Positions 1 through 7,368 of a DNA stretch of 10,799 nt are shown one piece after another. The translations under genes and the position numbers were made by a program. The notes under the pieces were generated by a model. The model worked only from the letters and a program-made list of their open reading frames with translations, searched no databases and was not told where the DNA came from. This DNA is from Bacillota bacterium (GTDB lineage: Bacteria; Bacillota; Clostridia; Christensenellales; CAG-138), in NCBI GenBank assembly GCA_023393045.1, contig JAEWMV010000214.1, positions 1 to 10,799 of the forward strand. The letters are read 5' to 3'. Position 1 is the stretch's first letter. Every line of letters starts with the position of its first letter.

Positions 1-1143
1 GTCCGAGAGCACGTCGTCGTACGCATCATAGCCGAAGCACACGTTCTTGAACTCGATCTCGCCTTTAATAATGGGCTTGAGTCCGGCGCCCGGCTCGGTC
101 TCGGCGGGCACGGTGAGGATTTCCTCAATCCTGCCCATGGAAACCGTCGCCTTGCCGAAGTCCGCGAGCACGCGGCCAAGCTGGCGCACAGGCCAGGTCA
201 GCATGGAAACATAAGTTGCAAACACCAGCACTTCGCCAAGCGTAAGCTTGCCTTCTACGCTGAACACGATGCCCGTGATGAGCGTGATTGCGATCTGCAA
301 ATAGCCGATGATGTCGCTGCCGCCCCAGTACGCGCCGAGCATGACGATGAGCTTATAGGTCTTTTTCCTAAAGTCCTCGTTGCAGTCGGTGAACTTATCC
401 ACCTCGTACTTCTCCTGCCCGAAGGCGCGCACCACGCGCACACCCGTGAGGTTCTCCTGCAGCGTGGCGGAAAGTTTGCCCTCCGCTTCGTCCGAAAGGC
501 GGAACTGCTCCCTGACCTTTTTGAAGTATACGAAGCTCGACACGCATAAAAGCGGCATGAGCACGATGGAGACGAGAGACATCGTCACGTTGAGCGAGAA
601 CATGACATAGCATGCGAGGCCCACCATGAAGACCGTGCGCGCGATTTCCATCAGTTGGTTGGCGACGAAGCGCCTCACCGTATCCACGTCCGAGGTGCAG
701 CGCTGCACCAGATCGCCTGTGGAAACGTGCTTATGATAATCGTAGGGCACCTGCTGAAGATGGTGATAGAGCTCGTTTCGCATGCTCATCGCCATGCCTT
801 CGCTCGCCAGCGCGATGTAGCGCCTGCGAAGATAGGTGGCGGTGCCGTTTATGATCATGAACACCACGAGCGCCGCGGCGCAAATCCACAAATTTTCGCG
901 GAAAAATTCCCTGCCGCCCATGTTTTCCACAACGCGCGTCACGCCCTGCGGCAGGTTTGACGCCGCCGTGCCGATGACATAGTCCACGGTGAAGCTAATC
1001 ACCAGCGGCCCGCAATACGCGGCGGCCACCGCGAAAGCGAGGAAAAGCGCCGATAAAATGAGATAGCGGCCATCCTTTCCGACCAAGCGCCCGACCAGTT
1101 TCCAGTTTAGTTTCTTGTATTTTTTTTCGTCCTGCTCCTGCAA
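1..1143 (-). CDS. ABC exporter, membrane domain plus start of ATPase domain (partial)
   Basis: The reading frame is open from a TTG at 1143 to the window edge (381 codons, no stop). A GGGAGG lies 8 bases before the TTG. The out-of-frame ATG 3 bases after that same ribosome site is too close to serve, and the first in-frame codon upstream that matters is a TGA. After a short charged N-terminus (QEQDEKKYKK) come the six-helix exporter membrane domain and its typical late motifs, such as QENLTGVRVVRAFGQE and the SMGRIEEIL linker. The last residues visible (IEFKNVCFGYDAYDDVL) open the nucleotide-binding domain; Walker A lies beyond the edge. The family exports drugs, lipids or peptides, usually as a homo- or heterodimer, and the partner could be the next gene off-window. 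The substrate cannot be told. The leader upstream (1187-1328) suggests expression controlled by attenuation. Confidence 0.93.
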   Translation of the reverse strand, partial: MQEQDEKKYKKLNWKLVGRLVGKDGRYLILSALFLAFAVAAAYCGPLVISFTVDYVIGTAASNLPQGVTRVVENMGGREFFRENLWICAAALVVFMIINGTATYLRRRYIALASEGMAMSMRNELYHHLQQVPYDYHKHVSTGDLVQRCTSDVDTVRRFVANQLMEIARTVFMVGLACYVMFSLNVTMSLVSIVLMPLLCVSSFVYFKKVREQFRLSDEAEGKLSATLQENLTGVRVVRAFGQEKYEVDKFTDCNEDFRKKTYKLIVMLGAYWGGSDIIGYLQIAITLITGIVFSVEGKLTLGEVLVFATYVSMLTWPVRQLGRVLADFGKATVSMGRIEEILTVPAETEPGAGLKPIIKGEIEFKNVCFGYDAYDDVLSD

Positions 1144-1186
1144 TGCATTCGCCTCCCGAATCCTTACTGTTCATAACCCGCGGCGC

Positions 1187-1217
1187 AAAAAAGGCCGCGG
1201 AACCTGCGTCCGCGGCC
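1187..1217 (-). terminator. Intrinsic terminator in the ABC transporter leader (attenuator)
   Basis: On the minus strand GGCCGCGG and CCGCGGCC form a perfect 8-bp GC stem with a 9-base loop, followed directly by TTTTTT. It lies between the leader ORF stop and the transporter start, 43 bases before the TTG, so it would stop transcription before the transporter unless prevented. It would also stop read-through from the peptidase operon upstream, which has no clear terminator of its own. Confidence 0.85.
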
Positions 1218-1265
1218 GTTGCAAAGCCATACCTACCGGCATAGAACCGGTCGAGCAACGGGCCG
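1213..1265 (-). promoter_or_regulatory. Candidate antiterminator stem overlapping the leader ORF and the terminator
   Basis: In the minus-strand RNA, CCGTTGC (1261-1255, inside the leader ORF) pairs with GCAACGG (1222-1216). The stem extends 3 more pairs past one bulged C (1265-1263 with 1215-1213). The 3' arm uses bases 1213-1217, which are the first bases of the terminator's 5' arm, so the two structures exclude each other. A smaller ACCGG/CCGGT hairpin (1247-1251 with 1235-1239) sits inside. The pairing is read directly from the sequence; its regulatory role is inferred. Confidence 0.55.
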
Positions 1266-1328
1266 TGAGGACGCACCTGTCCCCTTGAATCCATCTGCAT
1301 AGGTGAGATTCAGCTTGATGATGTTCAT
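1233..1328 (-). CDS. 31-aa leader peptide upstream of the ABC transporter
   Basis: An ATG at 1328 is preceded by AAGGAG 10 bases upstream and opens a 31-codon frame ending in TAG at 1233 (begins MNIIKLNLTY, ends RPVARPVLCR). It lies about 43 bases downstream of the predicted start of transcription and just before the attenuator terminator. Codons 21-25 form the 5' arm of the antiterminator stem, and the last six codons form the inner hairpin. A ribosome finishing the ORF would therefore block the antiterminator and let the terminator form, while one stalled early would leave it free. B. subtilis bmrB upstream of the bmrCD multidrug ABC genes works in this general way. I do not recognise this peptide as a named family. 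Translation is supported only by the ribosome site and the layout. Confidence 0.6.
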   Translation of the reverse strand: MNIIKLNLTYADGFKGTGASSRPVARPVLCR

Positions 1329-1377
1329 TACCTCGCGGCTCCTTTCCTTCTATATTTGCCCAAGAGGGCCGAGAATC

Positions 1378-1407
1378 ATTGTAGCATCCCCCGCCAAGGT
1401 TTGGCAA
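1378..1407 (-). promoter_or_regulatory. Sigma-A promoter of the leader-ABC transporter unit
   Basis: On the minus strand a -35 TTGCCA (1407-1402) and a -10 TACAAT (1383-1378) are separated by 18 bases. Transcription would start near 1371, giving a leader of about 230 bases. The promoter begins only about 20 bases after the peptidase stop codon. Confidence 0.7.
1393..1405. promoter_or_regulatory. Inverted repeat across the -35 of the ABC promoter (possible operator)
   Basis: GCCAA GGT TTGGC is a perfect 5-bp inverted repeat with a 3-base centre. It overlaps the -35 box and the upstream half of the spacer, where a repressor would block polymerase. It is short enough to be chance, and no regulator gene for it is visible. 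Confidence 0.3.
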
Positions 1408-1427
1408 GCGGATTGTAAAAGAATATA

Positions 1428-2465
1428 TTATTTTTCCTTCTCTTCCAGAAGGTAAGCGCGCAGAAGGTCGAAAGTCGCCTTGATGCCGTCCCTGTGCGTG
1501 CGCTCGTATCCGTGGGAAGCATACACGCCCGCGCCCACCACGCAATGGCGCATGTCATACCCCGCGCGCAGCGCCGCGTCCGCGTCCGAGCCGTAGCCCG
1601 GATAGATGTCCACGGCATAGTCCACCTTCGCCTTCTTCGCGCACTCGATGAGCGCGTTGGTCACATAGAAGTCCGAGGGGCCCGAGGAATCCTTGGCGCA
1701 GATGCTCACCTGCGTTTCACGGCAGGCGAGCCCTTCGCCCACGCAGCCCATGTCCACGCTGATGATCTCGACCGCGTCCTCGGGTATGCTCGCGCACGCC
1801 CCGTGGCCGATCTCCTCATAGACGGTCACGTATACATACGCCTTTCTCTTGAGCTTCGCGCCGGTATCCTTTATATACCTGGCAAGCGCGAGCAGCGCCG
1901 CGACGGAGAGCTTGTCATCAAGAAACCTGCTCTTGAGGAAGCCCGTTTCCGTGTAAACGGTCCGCGGGTCGAAGCAGACGTAATCCCCCACCGCCACGCC
2001 GAGCTTCTCTGTATCCTCGCGGGAATTTACCTTTTCGTCGAGCAGTATTTCCACCGTATCAAAATCGCGCTTGGTTTCCCCATATTTGAAATTGACGTGG
2101 ATGGAGGCGTTGATGAGCTGGCATGTTCCGCCGACCTTTTTGCCGGAGCGGGTGTAAATCGTGCAGTTCTCCGTCTCCACGTTGTTGGCGTCCAGCCCGC
2201 CGATGCGCGAGAGGCGAAGCGCGCCGTTGCCCTTTATTTCAGCGACCATAGCGCCCAGCGTGTCGAGGTGCGCGCTCAAAACGACCGGCTCCCCCACCCC
2301 GCCGAGCTCGACGAGCACGCCGCCCTTTCGCGTGAGGCACGCCTTGTAACCCAGCGCCTCAAACGCGGCCTTGGTATACTCCGCCGCGTCCCTCGTCATG
2401 CCCGAAGGGCTTGGGATGGCGGCAAGCGCCTGAAACTGCTCAACGATGTAGTTCGTGTAGTCCAT
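1428..2465 (-). CDS. M42 family metallopeptidase (FrvX/glutamyl aminopeptidase-like)
   Basis: This 345-aa cytoplasmic peptidase probably removes N-terminal residues from short peptides. M42 enzymes are dinuclear-metal, usually tetrahedral aminopeptidases. The visible motifs match the family in order: SAHLDTLG (H66, D68), FLDDK (D183 as the likely bridging ligand), the YEEIGHG pair (E217-E218), the ISVDMG aspartate (D238), and GSDADAA followed by a late His (H318 or H324). The start at 2465 has AAAGGAG 6 bases upstream. An in-frame ATG at 2519 overlaps the stop of the preceding gene as ATGA, but it lacks a ribosome site and would add 18 unlike residues. It is the last gene of the trxB-desulfidase-peptidase operon, after a 50-base gap. 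Peptide breakdown could feed cysteine to the neighbouring desulfidase (inference). M42 enzymes are often misnamed endoglucanase or cellulase. Confidence 0.9.
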   Translation of the reverse strand: MDYTNYIVEQFQALAAIPSPSGMTRDAAEYTKAAFEALGYKACLTRKGGVLVELGGVGEPVVLSAHLDTLGAMVAEIKGNGALRLSRIGGLDANNVETENCTIYTRSGKKVGGTCQLINASIHVNFKYGETKRDFDTVEILLDEKVNSREDTEKLGVAVGDYVCFDPRTVYTETGFLKSRFLDDKLSVAALLALARYIKDTGAKLKRKAYVYVTVYEEIGHGACASIPEDAVEIISVDMGCVGEGLACRETQVSICAKDSSGPSDFYVTNALIECAKKAKVDYAVDIYPGYGSDADAALRAGYDMRHCVVGAGVYASHGYERTHRDGIKATFDLLRAYLLEEKEK

Positions 2466-2515
2466 GCTTTTCTCCTTTGATGCTCTCTTATTGATTATGT
2501 TATGATTTTTTGCCG

Positions 2516-3805
2516 TCATGCCCGTTTGCCGGTCATGATGCGCAATATTTCCCTGTCCGTTTCGCGCATGCCCTCGCGCGCGAGCCTGCCGACGTTCTGT
2601 ATCGTATTGTCCACGCCCTTGGTCACGATGCCGTCCCCTGAGTAGAACTGCTGCCCCTGCTTATACATCTCGTAACCCAGCAGGCCGGAATGGACGGCGG
2701 CGCTGATCTTTGCGGCGCAGGAGGGCTTGGCCCCGTCGCAGACGATGCCGCTGGTGATCGCAAGCCCGTTGACGATGGTGTGCGAGATGACGTCCACGTC
2801 CCCGCCGTCAAGATAGGCGATGCCGCTTGCCGCGCCCACGCCCGCGCTGACCGCGCCGCAGTAGGCGGAAAGCTTGCCGATGCCCGTTTTCTGGTGGATG
2901 GTGATGAGATCGGATAAAACGAGCGCGCGCATGAGCGCCGCCTCGTCCTTGCCCGTGAGCCGCGCGTACTCGATGACGGGCAGGCTCGCTGTCATCCCCT
3001 GGTTGCCGCTGCCCGACACGATCACCACGGGCATTTCGCAGCCGCTCATGCGCGCGTCGCTCCCGGCGGCGGCCGCCGCCTGGCAGCGCGTATAAACGCT
3101 CTCGCGCCCATTGTCCCCGCACAGCAGCACGCGGCCGATCTGCGCGCCGTAGTCATGCTCCAAACCCTCCGCGGAAATGGCGCAATTGAGGCTGATCTGC
3201 CGGCGGATCATTTCCGCCATGTCCTCAAGGGCAACGGTGTTTGCAAAATCCACGATGTCCGCGACGTTTAGAAGGCCGTACTCCCTGTCGAACTCAGACT
3301 GGAGGTCGCCCTCGTTTATATCGAGGAGCACCTCGCCGTTTTTCTCCATGCGCACGATGTTCGTGTGCGCGTCCGCGATGACGACGCGCGCGCTATCCCC
3401 GCCGCGCCTGAGCGTGATGTCGATATAGAGCGTTTTGGGAGATGTGCTGGGCGTCACGGTAATTTCATGGGCGTCAAGGCAGGCGCGTATCCGCTCCCTG
3501 TCCGCGTCGGCGATATGCGCGAGCACCTCGAGCTTGTCCTGCGCGCGCCCCGCCACGAGGCCCGCGCATACCGCGGCGGGTATTCCCTTGAGCCCGCCCG
3601 TGTTGGGCACAACCACGCTCTTTGCGTTTTTGATAATGTTGCCGCACACGTCGAGCGCGCAGGATTCCGGCATGCCGCCCAGGAGTTCCTTCGCCTTCGC
3701 CGCCGCGAAAGCCAGTGCGATGGGTTCCGTGCAGCCGAGCGCGACGACGAGCTCCTTTTTCAATATCCCACAATACGCCGCATATTTTTCATCCGTACAG
3801 TGCAA
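2516..3805 (-). CDS. cyuA: L-cysteine desulfidase family protein (CyuA/YhaM, UPF0597)
   Basis: This 429-aa protein belongs to the iron-sulfur L-cysteine desulfidase family, often annotated as serine dehydratase alpha family. Members convert L-cysteine to pyruvate, ammonia and hydrogen sulfide. Family marks are GCTEPIALA near the N-terminus (C25), VVPNTGG, GSGNQGM, SAYCGAVSAGVGAASG (C316) and GIVCDGAKPSCAAK (C356, C363); the conserved cysteines are the likely cluster ligands. The start is TTG at 3805, with GGAGGAG 6 bases upstream and no better in-frame ATG. It follows trxB by 37 bases and precedes the M42 peptidase in the same operon, so a role in thiol or cysteine breakdown fits. A related L-serine or other beta-eliminating activity cannot be excluded from sequence. 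Confidence 0.88.
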   Translation of the reverse strand: MHCTDEKYAAYCGILKKELVVALGCTEPIALAFAAAKAKELLGGMPESCALDVCGNIIKNAKSVVVPNTGGLKGIPAAVCAGLVAGRAQDKLEVLAHIADADRERIRACLDAHEITVTPSTSPKTLYIDITLRRGGDSARVVIADAHTNIVRMEKNGEVLLDINEGDLQSEFDREYGLLNVADIVDFANTVALEDMAEMIRRQISLNCAISAEGLEHDYGAQIGRVLLCGDNGRESVYTRCQAAAAAGSDARMSGCEMPVVIVSGSGNQGMTASLPVIEYARLTGKDEAALMRALVLSDLITIHQKTGIGKLSAYCGAVSAGVGAASGIAYLDGGDVDVISHTIVNGLAITSGIVCDGAKPSCAAKISAAVHSGLLGYEMYKQGQQFYSGDGIVTKGVDNTIQNVGRLAREGMRETDREILRIMTGKRA

Positions 3806-3842
3806 TGTTTTCTCCTCCGCAGCCGTTTCACTCCGGCCTTAT

Positions 3843-4760
3843 TTATTTTTCATCCAGATACAAAGCGGCCTGCTCCGCCGCCACGGCCCCGTCCGCGCAG
3901 GCGGTGACAACCTGACGAAGCACGGTGTCCCGCACGTCCCCCGCGGCGAAGAGGCCGGGGAGGCTGGTTTTCATCAGGGCGTCGCTCTTGATGTATCCAT
4001 TTCCATCGAGCTCGACCAAATCCTTGACGAGGCCGCTTGAAGGCGTCTGGCCGACCGCCATGAAGATGCCGTCCACGGGAAGCACGCGGTCCTCCCCCGT
4101 TTTCACGCTCTTGACCAGCAGGCCTTCCAGATTCTCGCCCGGCGTGCCCCTAATCTCAACCGGCACGAAGCTCAAGACTTTTTCGACGTTGGACAGCATA
4201 TCCAGGCGCTGCGCGAGCATTTTTCCGCCGCGGAATTCATCCCGCCGATGGACGATATAAACTTTCCTCGCGAGCTTGGCAAGATACACGGCGTCCTTGA
4301 GCGCGGTGTCTCCTCCGCCTATCACGGCGACGTCCCTTCCCCTGTAAAAATTGCCGTCGCAGGTCGCGCAATAGCTCACGCCCGCGCCTTCGAAGCCCTG
4401 CTCGATGCCGAGTTTCTTTGGCGTGGCGCCCGCGGCGTAAATGAGCGCGCCGCAAGCATATTCCTGCTTGGCGGTTTTTATAAAGAAATCATCGCCGCGC
4501 TTTTCTATGGATTTTACCTCCTGGCTGACGGAAACAAGCCCGTACGCCTTGGCCTGCGTGAACATCAGCTCCGTAAGCTCCTGCCCGCCGATGCTGCGAA
4601 AGCCCGGGTAATTTTCGATCTCATTGGTGATGGCGGCCTGACCGCCTATGAACTGCCGCTCGAGCAAGGCGGCCCTGAGCCCGGCGCGCAGCGCGTAAAT
4701 GGCGGCGCTCAGCCCCGCGGGACCGCCGCCGACGATGATGACGTCGTAATCTCTTTGCAT
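3843..4760 (-). CDS. trxB: Thioredoxin reductase
   Basis: This 305-aa flavoprotein transfers electrons from NADPH through FAD and a redox-active disulfide to thioredoxin. It shows the FAD-binding GGGPAG (11-16), the redox pair CATC (C131, C134), the NADPH-site GGGDTA (148-153), HRRDEFR (171-177), which marks NADPH preference, and the C-terminal second FAD motif GLFAAGDVRD. Length and motif order are those of the low-molecular-weight bacterial enzyme. A GGGGAG lies just upstream of the ATG at 4760. It is the first gene of the operon with the cysteine desulfidase and the peptidase, which suggests that cysteine catabolism and thiol redox balance are linked. No thioredoxin gene is adjacent. It could instead serve a ferredoxin-like or glutaredoxin-like partner. 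Confidence 0.95.
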   Translation of the reverse strand: MQRDYDVIIVGGGPAGLSAAIYALRAGLRAALLERQFIGGQAAITNEIENYPGFRSIGGQELTELMFTQAKAYGLVSVSQEVKSIEKRGDDFFIKTAKQEYACGALIYAAGATPKKLGIEQGFEGAGVSYCATCDGNFYRGRDVAVIGGGDTALKDAVYLAKLARKVYIVHRRDEFRGGKMLAQRLDMLSNVEKVLSFVPVEIRGTPGENLEGLLVKSVKTGEDRVLPVDGIFMAVGQTPSSGLVKDLVELDGNGYIKSDALMKTSLPGLFAAGDVRDTVLRQVVTACADGAVAAEQAALYLDEK

Positions 4761-4786
4761 ATTCCACTCCCCGGATATTTTTCTCT

Positions 4787-4795
4787 ATTATACCA
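4787..4795 (-). promoter_or_regulatory. trxB: Extended -10 promoter of the trxB operon
   Basis: On the minus strand TGGTATAAT is a consensus -10 with the extended TGn motif. No good -35 is present at 16-18 bases, as is common for extended -10 promoters. Transcription would start near 4780, leaving a short leader of about 20 bases. Just upstream, at 4800-4811, GGACG CT CGTCC is an inverted repeat in the spacer that could be an operator, or chance. Confidence 0.65.
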
Positions 4796-4839
4796 CGCCG
4801 GACGCTCGTCCATCGACAGGTTTTTTAGCCGCCAAACGC

Positions 4840-4867
4840 TTGCTTTTGGAAAAGAATTGGATATGAT
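4840..4867 (+). promoter_or_regulatory. Promoter of the DUF308 gene
   Basis: TTGCTT (4840-4845) and TATGAT (4862-4867) are separated by 16 bases and end about 30 bases before the ATG, leaving room for the AGGAGG site. The promoter is divergent from that of trxB. Confidence 0.55.
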
Positions 4868-4896
4868 ATATATTGAATGGTTCAGGAGGTTCTACT

Positions 4897-5427
4897 ATGG
4901 CGGATTTTGCACGGGATTTAAAGAAGCAAACGCTGATTACGGCGCTGTGCTATCTCGCGGTCGGATTGCTTTTCATATGCGTGCCCACGATCACGGCCAA
5001 CGCGATCGCGGTGCTCTTTTCCCTCGCGCTGCTGGTATTCGGCGCGGTGCTCGTCGTCGTCTTCTTCGCGCGGCGAAGCGCGGATATGCCGGCCGGGGCC
5101 AGCCTGCCCGTGGGCGTGGTGCTGGTGCTCGCGGCGCTGGTGTTCCTCATTAAGCCCGCGCTGCTCGTGTCCATCGTGTATGCGCTCCTGGGCCTCGGCG
5201 TCGTCGTCAACGGCGCGATCAAACTGCGCCTTGGCATAGAGCTCAAGCGCTTCGACAGCCCGTTCTGGAGCTCCGTCATCGTCGCTTCCATCGCCGCCAT
5301 CATACTGGGCGCGGTGGCGATCTTCGCGCCGTTTGAGACGGCCGCAACGGTCATCATACTCGTGGGCATCAGCATGCTCTGCTGCGCCGTGTTCGACGCG
5401 GTGGCGGCGCTGTTCTTCATCAAGTAA
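4897..5427 (+). CDS. DUF308 / HdeD-like membrane protein
   Basis: This small integral membrane protein of 176 aa has about six hydrophobic helices, roughly at residues 13-30, 36-58, 71-86, 88-109, 122-144 and 148-174, and little else. That is the layout of the HdeD/DUF308 family. E. coli HdeD is linked to acid stress, but for most members the function is unknown. The start at 4897 is chosen because AGGAGG lies 7 bases before it; an upstream ATG at 4873 would place the ribosome site inside the gene. It is a single-gene unit, divergent from the trxB operon and convergent with iolG, closed by the hairpin at 5442-5473. Nothing ties it to the inositol genes. Confidence 0.85.
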   Translation: MADFARDLKKQTLITALCYLAVGLLFICVPTITANAIAVLFSLALLVFGAVLVVVFFARRSADMPAGASLPVGVVLVLAALVFLIKPALLVSIVYALLGLGVVVNGAIKLRLGIELKRFDSPFWSSVIVASIAAIILGAVAIFAPFETAATVIILVGISMLCCAVFDAVAALFFIK

Positions 5428-5441
5428 GTTTAGCGCGCTTT

Positions 5442-5473
5442 AAAAAGAGCCGGATTTTCCCGGCTCCTTTTTG
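5442..5473. terminator. Bidirectional terminator between the DUF308 gene and iolG
   Basis: GAGCCGG (5447-5453) and CCGGCTC (5460-5466) form a 7-bp stem with a 6-base loop. Five T follow on the plus strand and five A precede it, giving a U-tract on the minus strand too. The convergent genes end at 5427 and 5488, so one hairpin serves both. Confidence 0.88.
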
Positions 5474-5487
5474 TTTGGTTCAATGCC

Positions 5488-6504
5488 CTATTCGATCTCG
5501 TCCACGCGCACGGGCCTGTGCTCCGCCAACGACTTTTTGCACGCGAGGCCCAGCCTGATGGAAACAAGCCCGTCCTCCACGCCCACCTCAACAGGCGTAT
5601 CATTCTTGATGCTCTCGATGAATGCGCGCACCTCCGCCTGATAGGCGGCCATATACCGTTCAAGGAAGAACCAGAGCGGCTTTTCCGCCACGACGCCCTC
5701 CGCCGTGGAAAACACCGCCGTGGAAGCCGTGTCGTTTCCGTTGGCAACGCAGCCACAGGAGCCGAACACCTCGGCGCGCTGGTCGTAGCCGTAGACGGCT
5801 TTTCTGGAGTTGTCTATCAGCGCGAGCGCGCCGTTTTTGAGTTTCGCGCTGACCGTGGCGCTGTCCACGTCCCCCACCATGCCTATCGCGGGGTCGATGA
5901 GCACCGCGCCCGTGGCGTAGACCTCCTCCACCTCGCTGCCGGAAAGGAAACGCAACATGTCGAGGTCGTGTATCATCATGTCGAGGAAGATGCCGCCGGA
6001 TATCTTTACATACTCTGCGGGCGGCGGCTCCGGGTCGCGCGAGCTGATGCGCACGAACTGCACTTCCCCGATTTTGCCCGTTGCCACGGCATCCCGCAGG
6101 GCGCGGAAATTATGGTCGAAGCGCCTGTTGAAGCCGACCTGATATTTAAGCTTCTTTGGGGAATTCGCGAGCGCCGCCCTGACCTCGTAAATGCGCGCGA
6201 GCGTCTGGTCGACAGGCTTCTCGCAGAACACATGCTTGCCCGCCGCGATTGCTTCGAGCGAAAGCTCCGCGTGCGTGTCCGTCGAGGAGCAGATGAGCAC
6301 GGCGTCGATGCGGGGGTCTTCGAGTATTTTCCTGTGATCCTTGTAAATCCCCTCTATGCCCGCGCCCTTAGCCCACGCGGCCGCGGCATCGCTCATGTAC
6401 GGGTCGGCGATGGCGAGGATTTTCGCATCCGGCACGCCGGTCAATATGCTTTTTGCGTGCACCTGCCCGATGCGCCCCGCGCCGATGATTCCAACGTTTA
6501 CCAT
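5488..6504 (-). CDS. iolG: myo-Inositol 2-dehydrogenase (Gfo/Idh/MocA family)
   Basis: This 338-aa NAD-dependent dehydrogenase oxidises myo-inositol to scyllo-inosose, the entry step of inositol use. It has the Rossmann motif GAGRIG (8-13), the EKP motif with catalytic K96, and the IolG-like block SSRDPEPPPAEY followed by SGGIFLDMMIHDLDM, which carries the catalytic D175 and H179. The start at 6504 gives the family length and begins directly at the NAD-binding strand. Upstream ATG codons (to 6600) would extend into the end of iolO. AGAGG lies 5 bases and GGAGG 13 bases before the ATG. It is the last gene of the iol cluster, 19 bases after iolO. A related inositol isomer or inositol-like sugar could also be a substrate, but the three neighbouring genes support inositol. 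Confidence 0.9.
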   Translation of the reverse strand: MVNVGIIGAGRIGQVHAKSILTGVPDAKILAIADPYMSDAAAAWAKGAGIEGIYKDHRKILEDPRIDAVLICSSTDTHAELSLEAIAAGKHVFCEKPVDQTLARIYEVRAALANSPKKLKYQVGFNRRFDHNFRALRDAVATGKIGEVQFVRISSRDPEPPPAEYVKISGGIFLDMMIHDLDMLRFLSGSEVEEVYATGAVLIDPAIGMVGDVDSATVSAKLKNGALALIDNSRKAVYGYDQRAEVFGSCGCVANGNDTASTAVFSTAEGVVAEKPLWFFLERYMAAYQAEVRAFIESIKNDTPVEVGVEDGLVSIRLGLACKKSLAEHRPVRVDEIE

Positions 6505-6523
6505 GTTTGCCTCTTTGCCTCCG

Positions 6524-7339
6524 TTATGAAATGGCTTTTTTGATGCTTGCGGCGTAATGCGCAAGCACATGCTCCCGCGTGGGGACAGACAGCGTTTCAA
6601 GGGCGAACGCGCCCGTATAGCCGCCCTCTTTTATCGCGCGGCACACGGCGGGAAAATCGATCGTCCCTTCGCCCGGAAGGCCCCTGTGCGAATCCGCGAG
6701 GTGGACGTTTGTGATTTTGCCCGCGGCAAGGCGTGCCGTGGCGATGGTGTCCCCATCCTCCAGGTTGGAATGATATGTGTCGAAAAGAAGTCCCAGCGAT
6801 TTGGGGTTGCCCATCCTTTCGATGAAGGCAAGCACCTCTTTCGTGCTGTTGATGATGCTCGTCTCCTTACGGTTGATGGCCTCGATCTGGAGCGTTACGC
6901 CCTTTTCTTCCGCATATGCGCACAGCGGCGCAAGGGTATGCGCAAGCAACGCCTCTAATTCTTCCTTCGCGCCCGGCTCAAGCTTGCCGCGCAGCAGCCC
7001 GATCGTCACGGGCGGGAAGCCGAGCTTTGCGGCAAGGTCGATATGCCCGCGCACGACTTCCACCGCGCGTTCGCGTATCTCCGCGTCGGGCGAGGTGAGA
7101 TAAAGCCCTCCCAGCCCATATATCTGCCCGGTGGAGATGGTGGTAATCGCAAGACCGTTCTTTTTGGCCTCATTCAATACGTCGGCCGCGTCTGCCCTTT
7201 CAGGATACGCCACGGCGATCTCCACGCCCGTAAGGCCGTTTTTTGCGACATCCGCAAACGCCTCGCGCCAATGCGCGGCGGCATAGGGCGAAAAGACAGT
7301 ATCATATTGAATAGGGACGGTTTGGGAGAGGGTATTCAT
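6524..7339 (-). CDS. iolO: 5-Keto-L-gluconate epimerase, IolO-like (sugar isomerase TIM barrel)
   Basis: This 271-aa protein of the xylose-isomerase-like TIM barrel (AP endonuclease 2) family has predicted metal ligands E153 (LQIEAINR), D187 with H190 (LLFDTYHSN), H213 (VHLADSHR) and E248 (FALETL). From memory, the stretch ISTGQIYGLGGLYLTSP and the following helix closely resemble Thermotoga IolO, which converts 5-dehydro-L-gluconate to D-tagaturonate; the genes around it fit that step. The alternative is IolI (2-keto-myo-inositol isomerase) or a hydroxypyruvate-isomerase-like enzyme, which share the fold. GGAGGAG lies 6 bases before the ATG. The 202-base gap to iolN holds a terminator-like hairpin and other palindromes, so expression may differ from that of iolMN. 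Confidence 0.8.
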   Translation of the reverse strand: MNTLSQTVPIQYDTVFSPYAAAHWREAFADVAKNGLTGVEIAVAYPERADAADVLNEAKKNGLAITTISTGQIYGLGGLYLTSPDAEIRERAVEVVRGHIDLAAKLGFPPVTIGLLRGKLEPGAKEELEALLAHTLAPLCAYAEEKGVTLQIEAINRKETSIINSTKEVLAFIERMGNPKSLGLLFDTYHSNLEDGDTIATARLAAGKITNVHLADSHRGLPGEGTIDFPAVCRAIKEGGYTGAFALETLSVPTREHVLAHYAASIKKAIS

Positions 7340-7368
7340 GCAAACTCCTCCATGCTTTTTCGGGGATT

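Noticed and set aside
995..1300. 101-codon minus-strand frame across the ABC leader and the first part of the exporter gene
   Set aside because: It runs through the terminator hairpin and overlaps the exporter in another frame. The 31-codon ORF at 1233-1328 has the better ribosome site and position.
1144..1370. T-box or other known riboswitch in the ABC leader
   Set aside because: No T-box consensus (TGGNACCGCG type) and no riboswitch core I know. A translated leader ORF with a competing stem explains the layout better.
1494..2480. 328-codon plus-strand frame opposite the M42 peptidase
   Set aside because: Antisense shadow of a gene with full catalytic motifs; low-complexity Arg/His/Ala composition. 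The same applies to the frames opposite iolG (5518-6543) and trxB (4248-5153).
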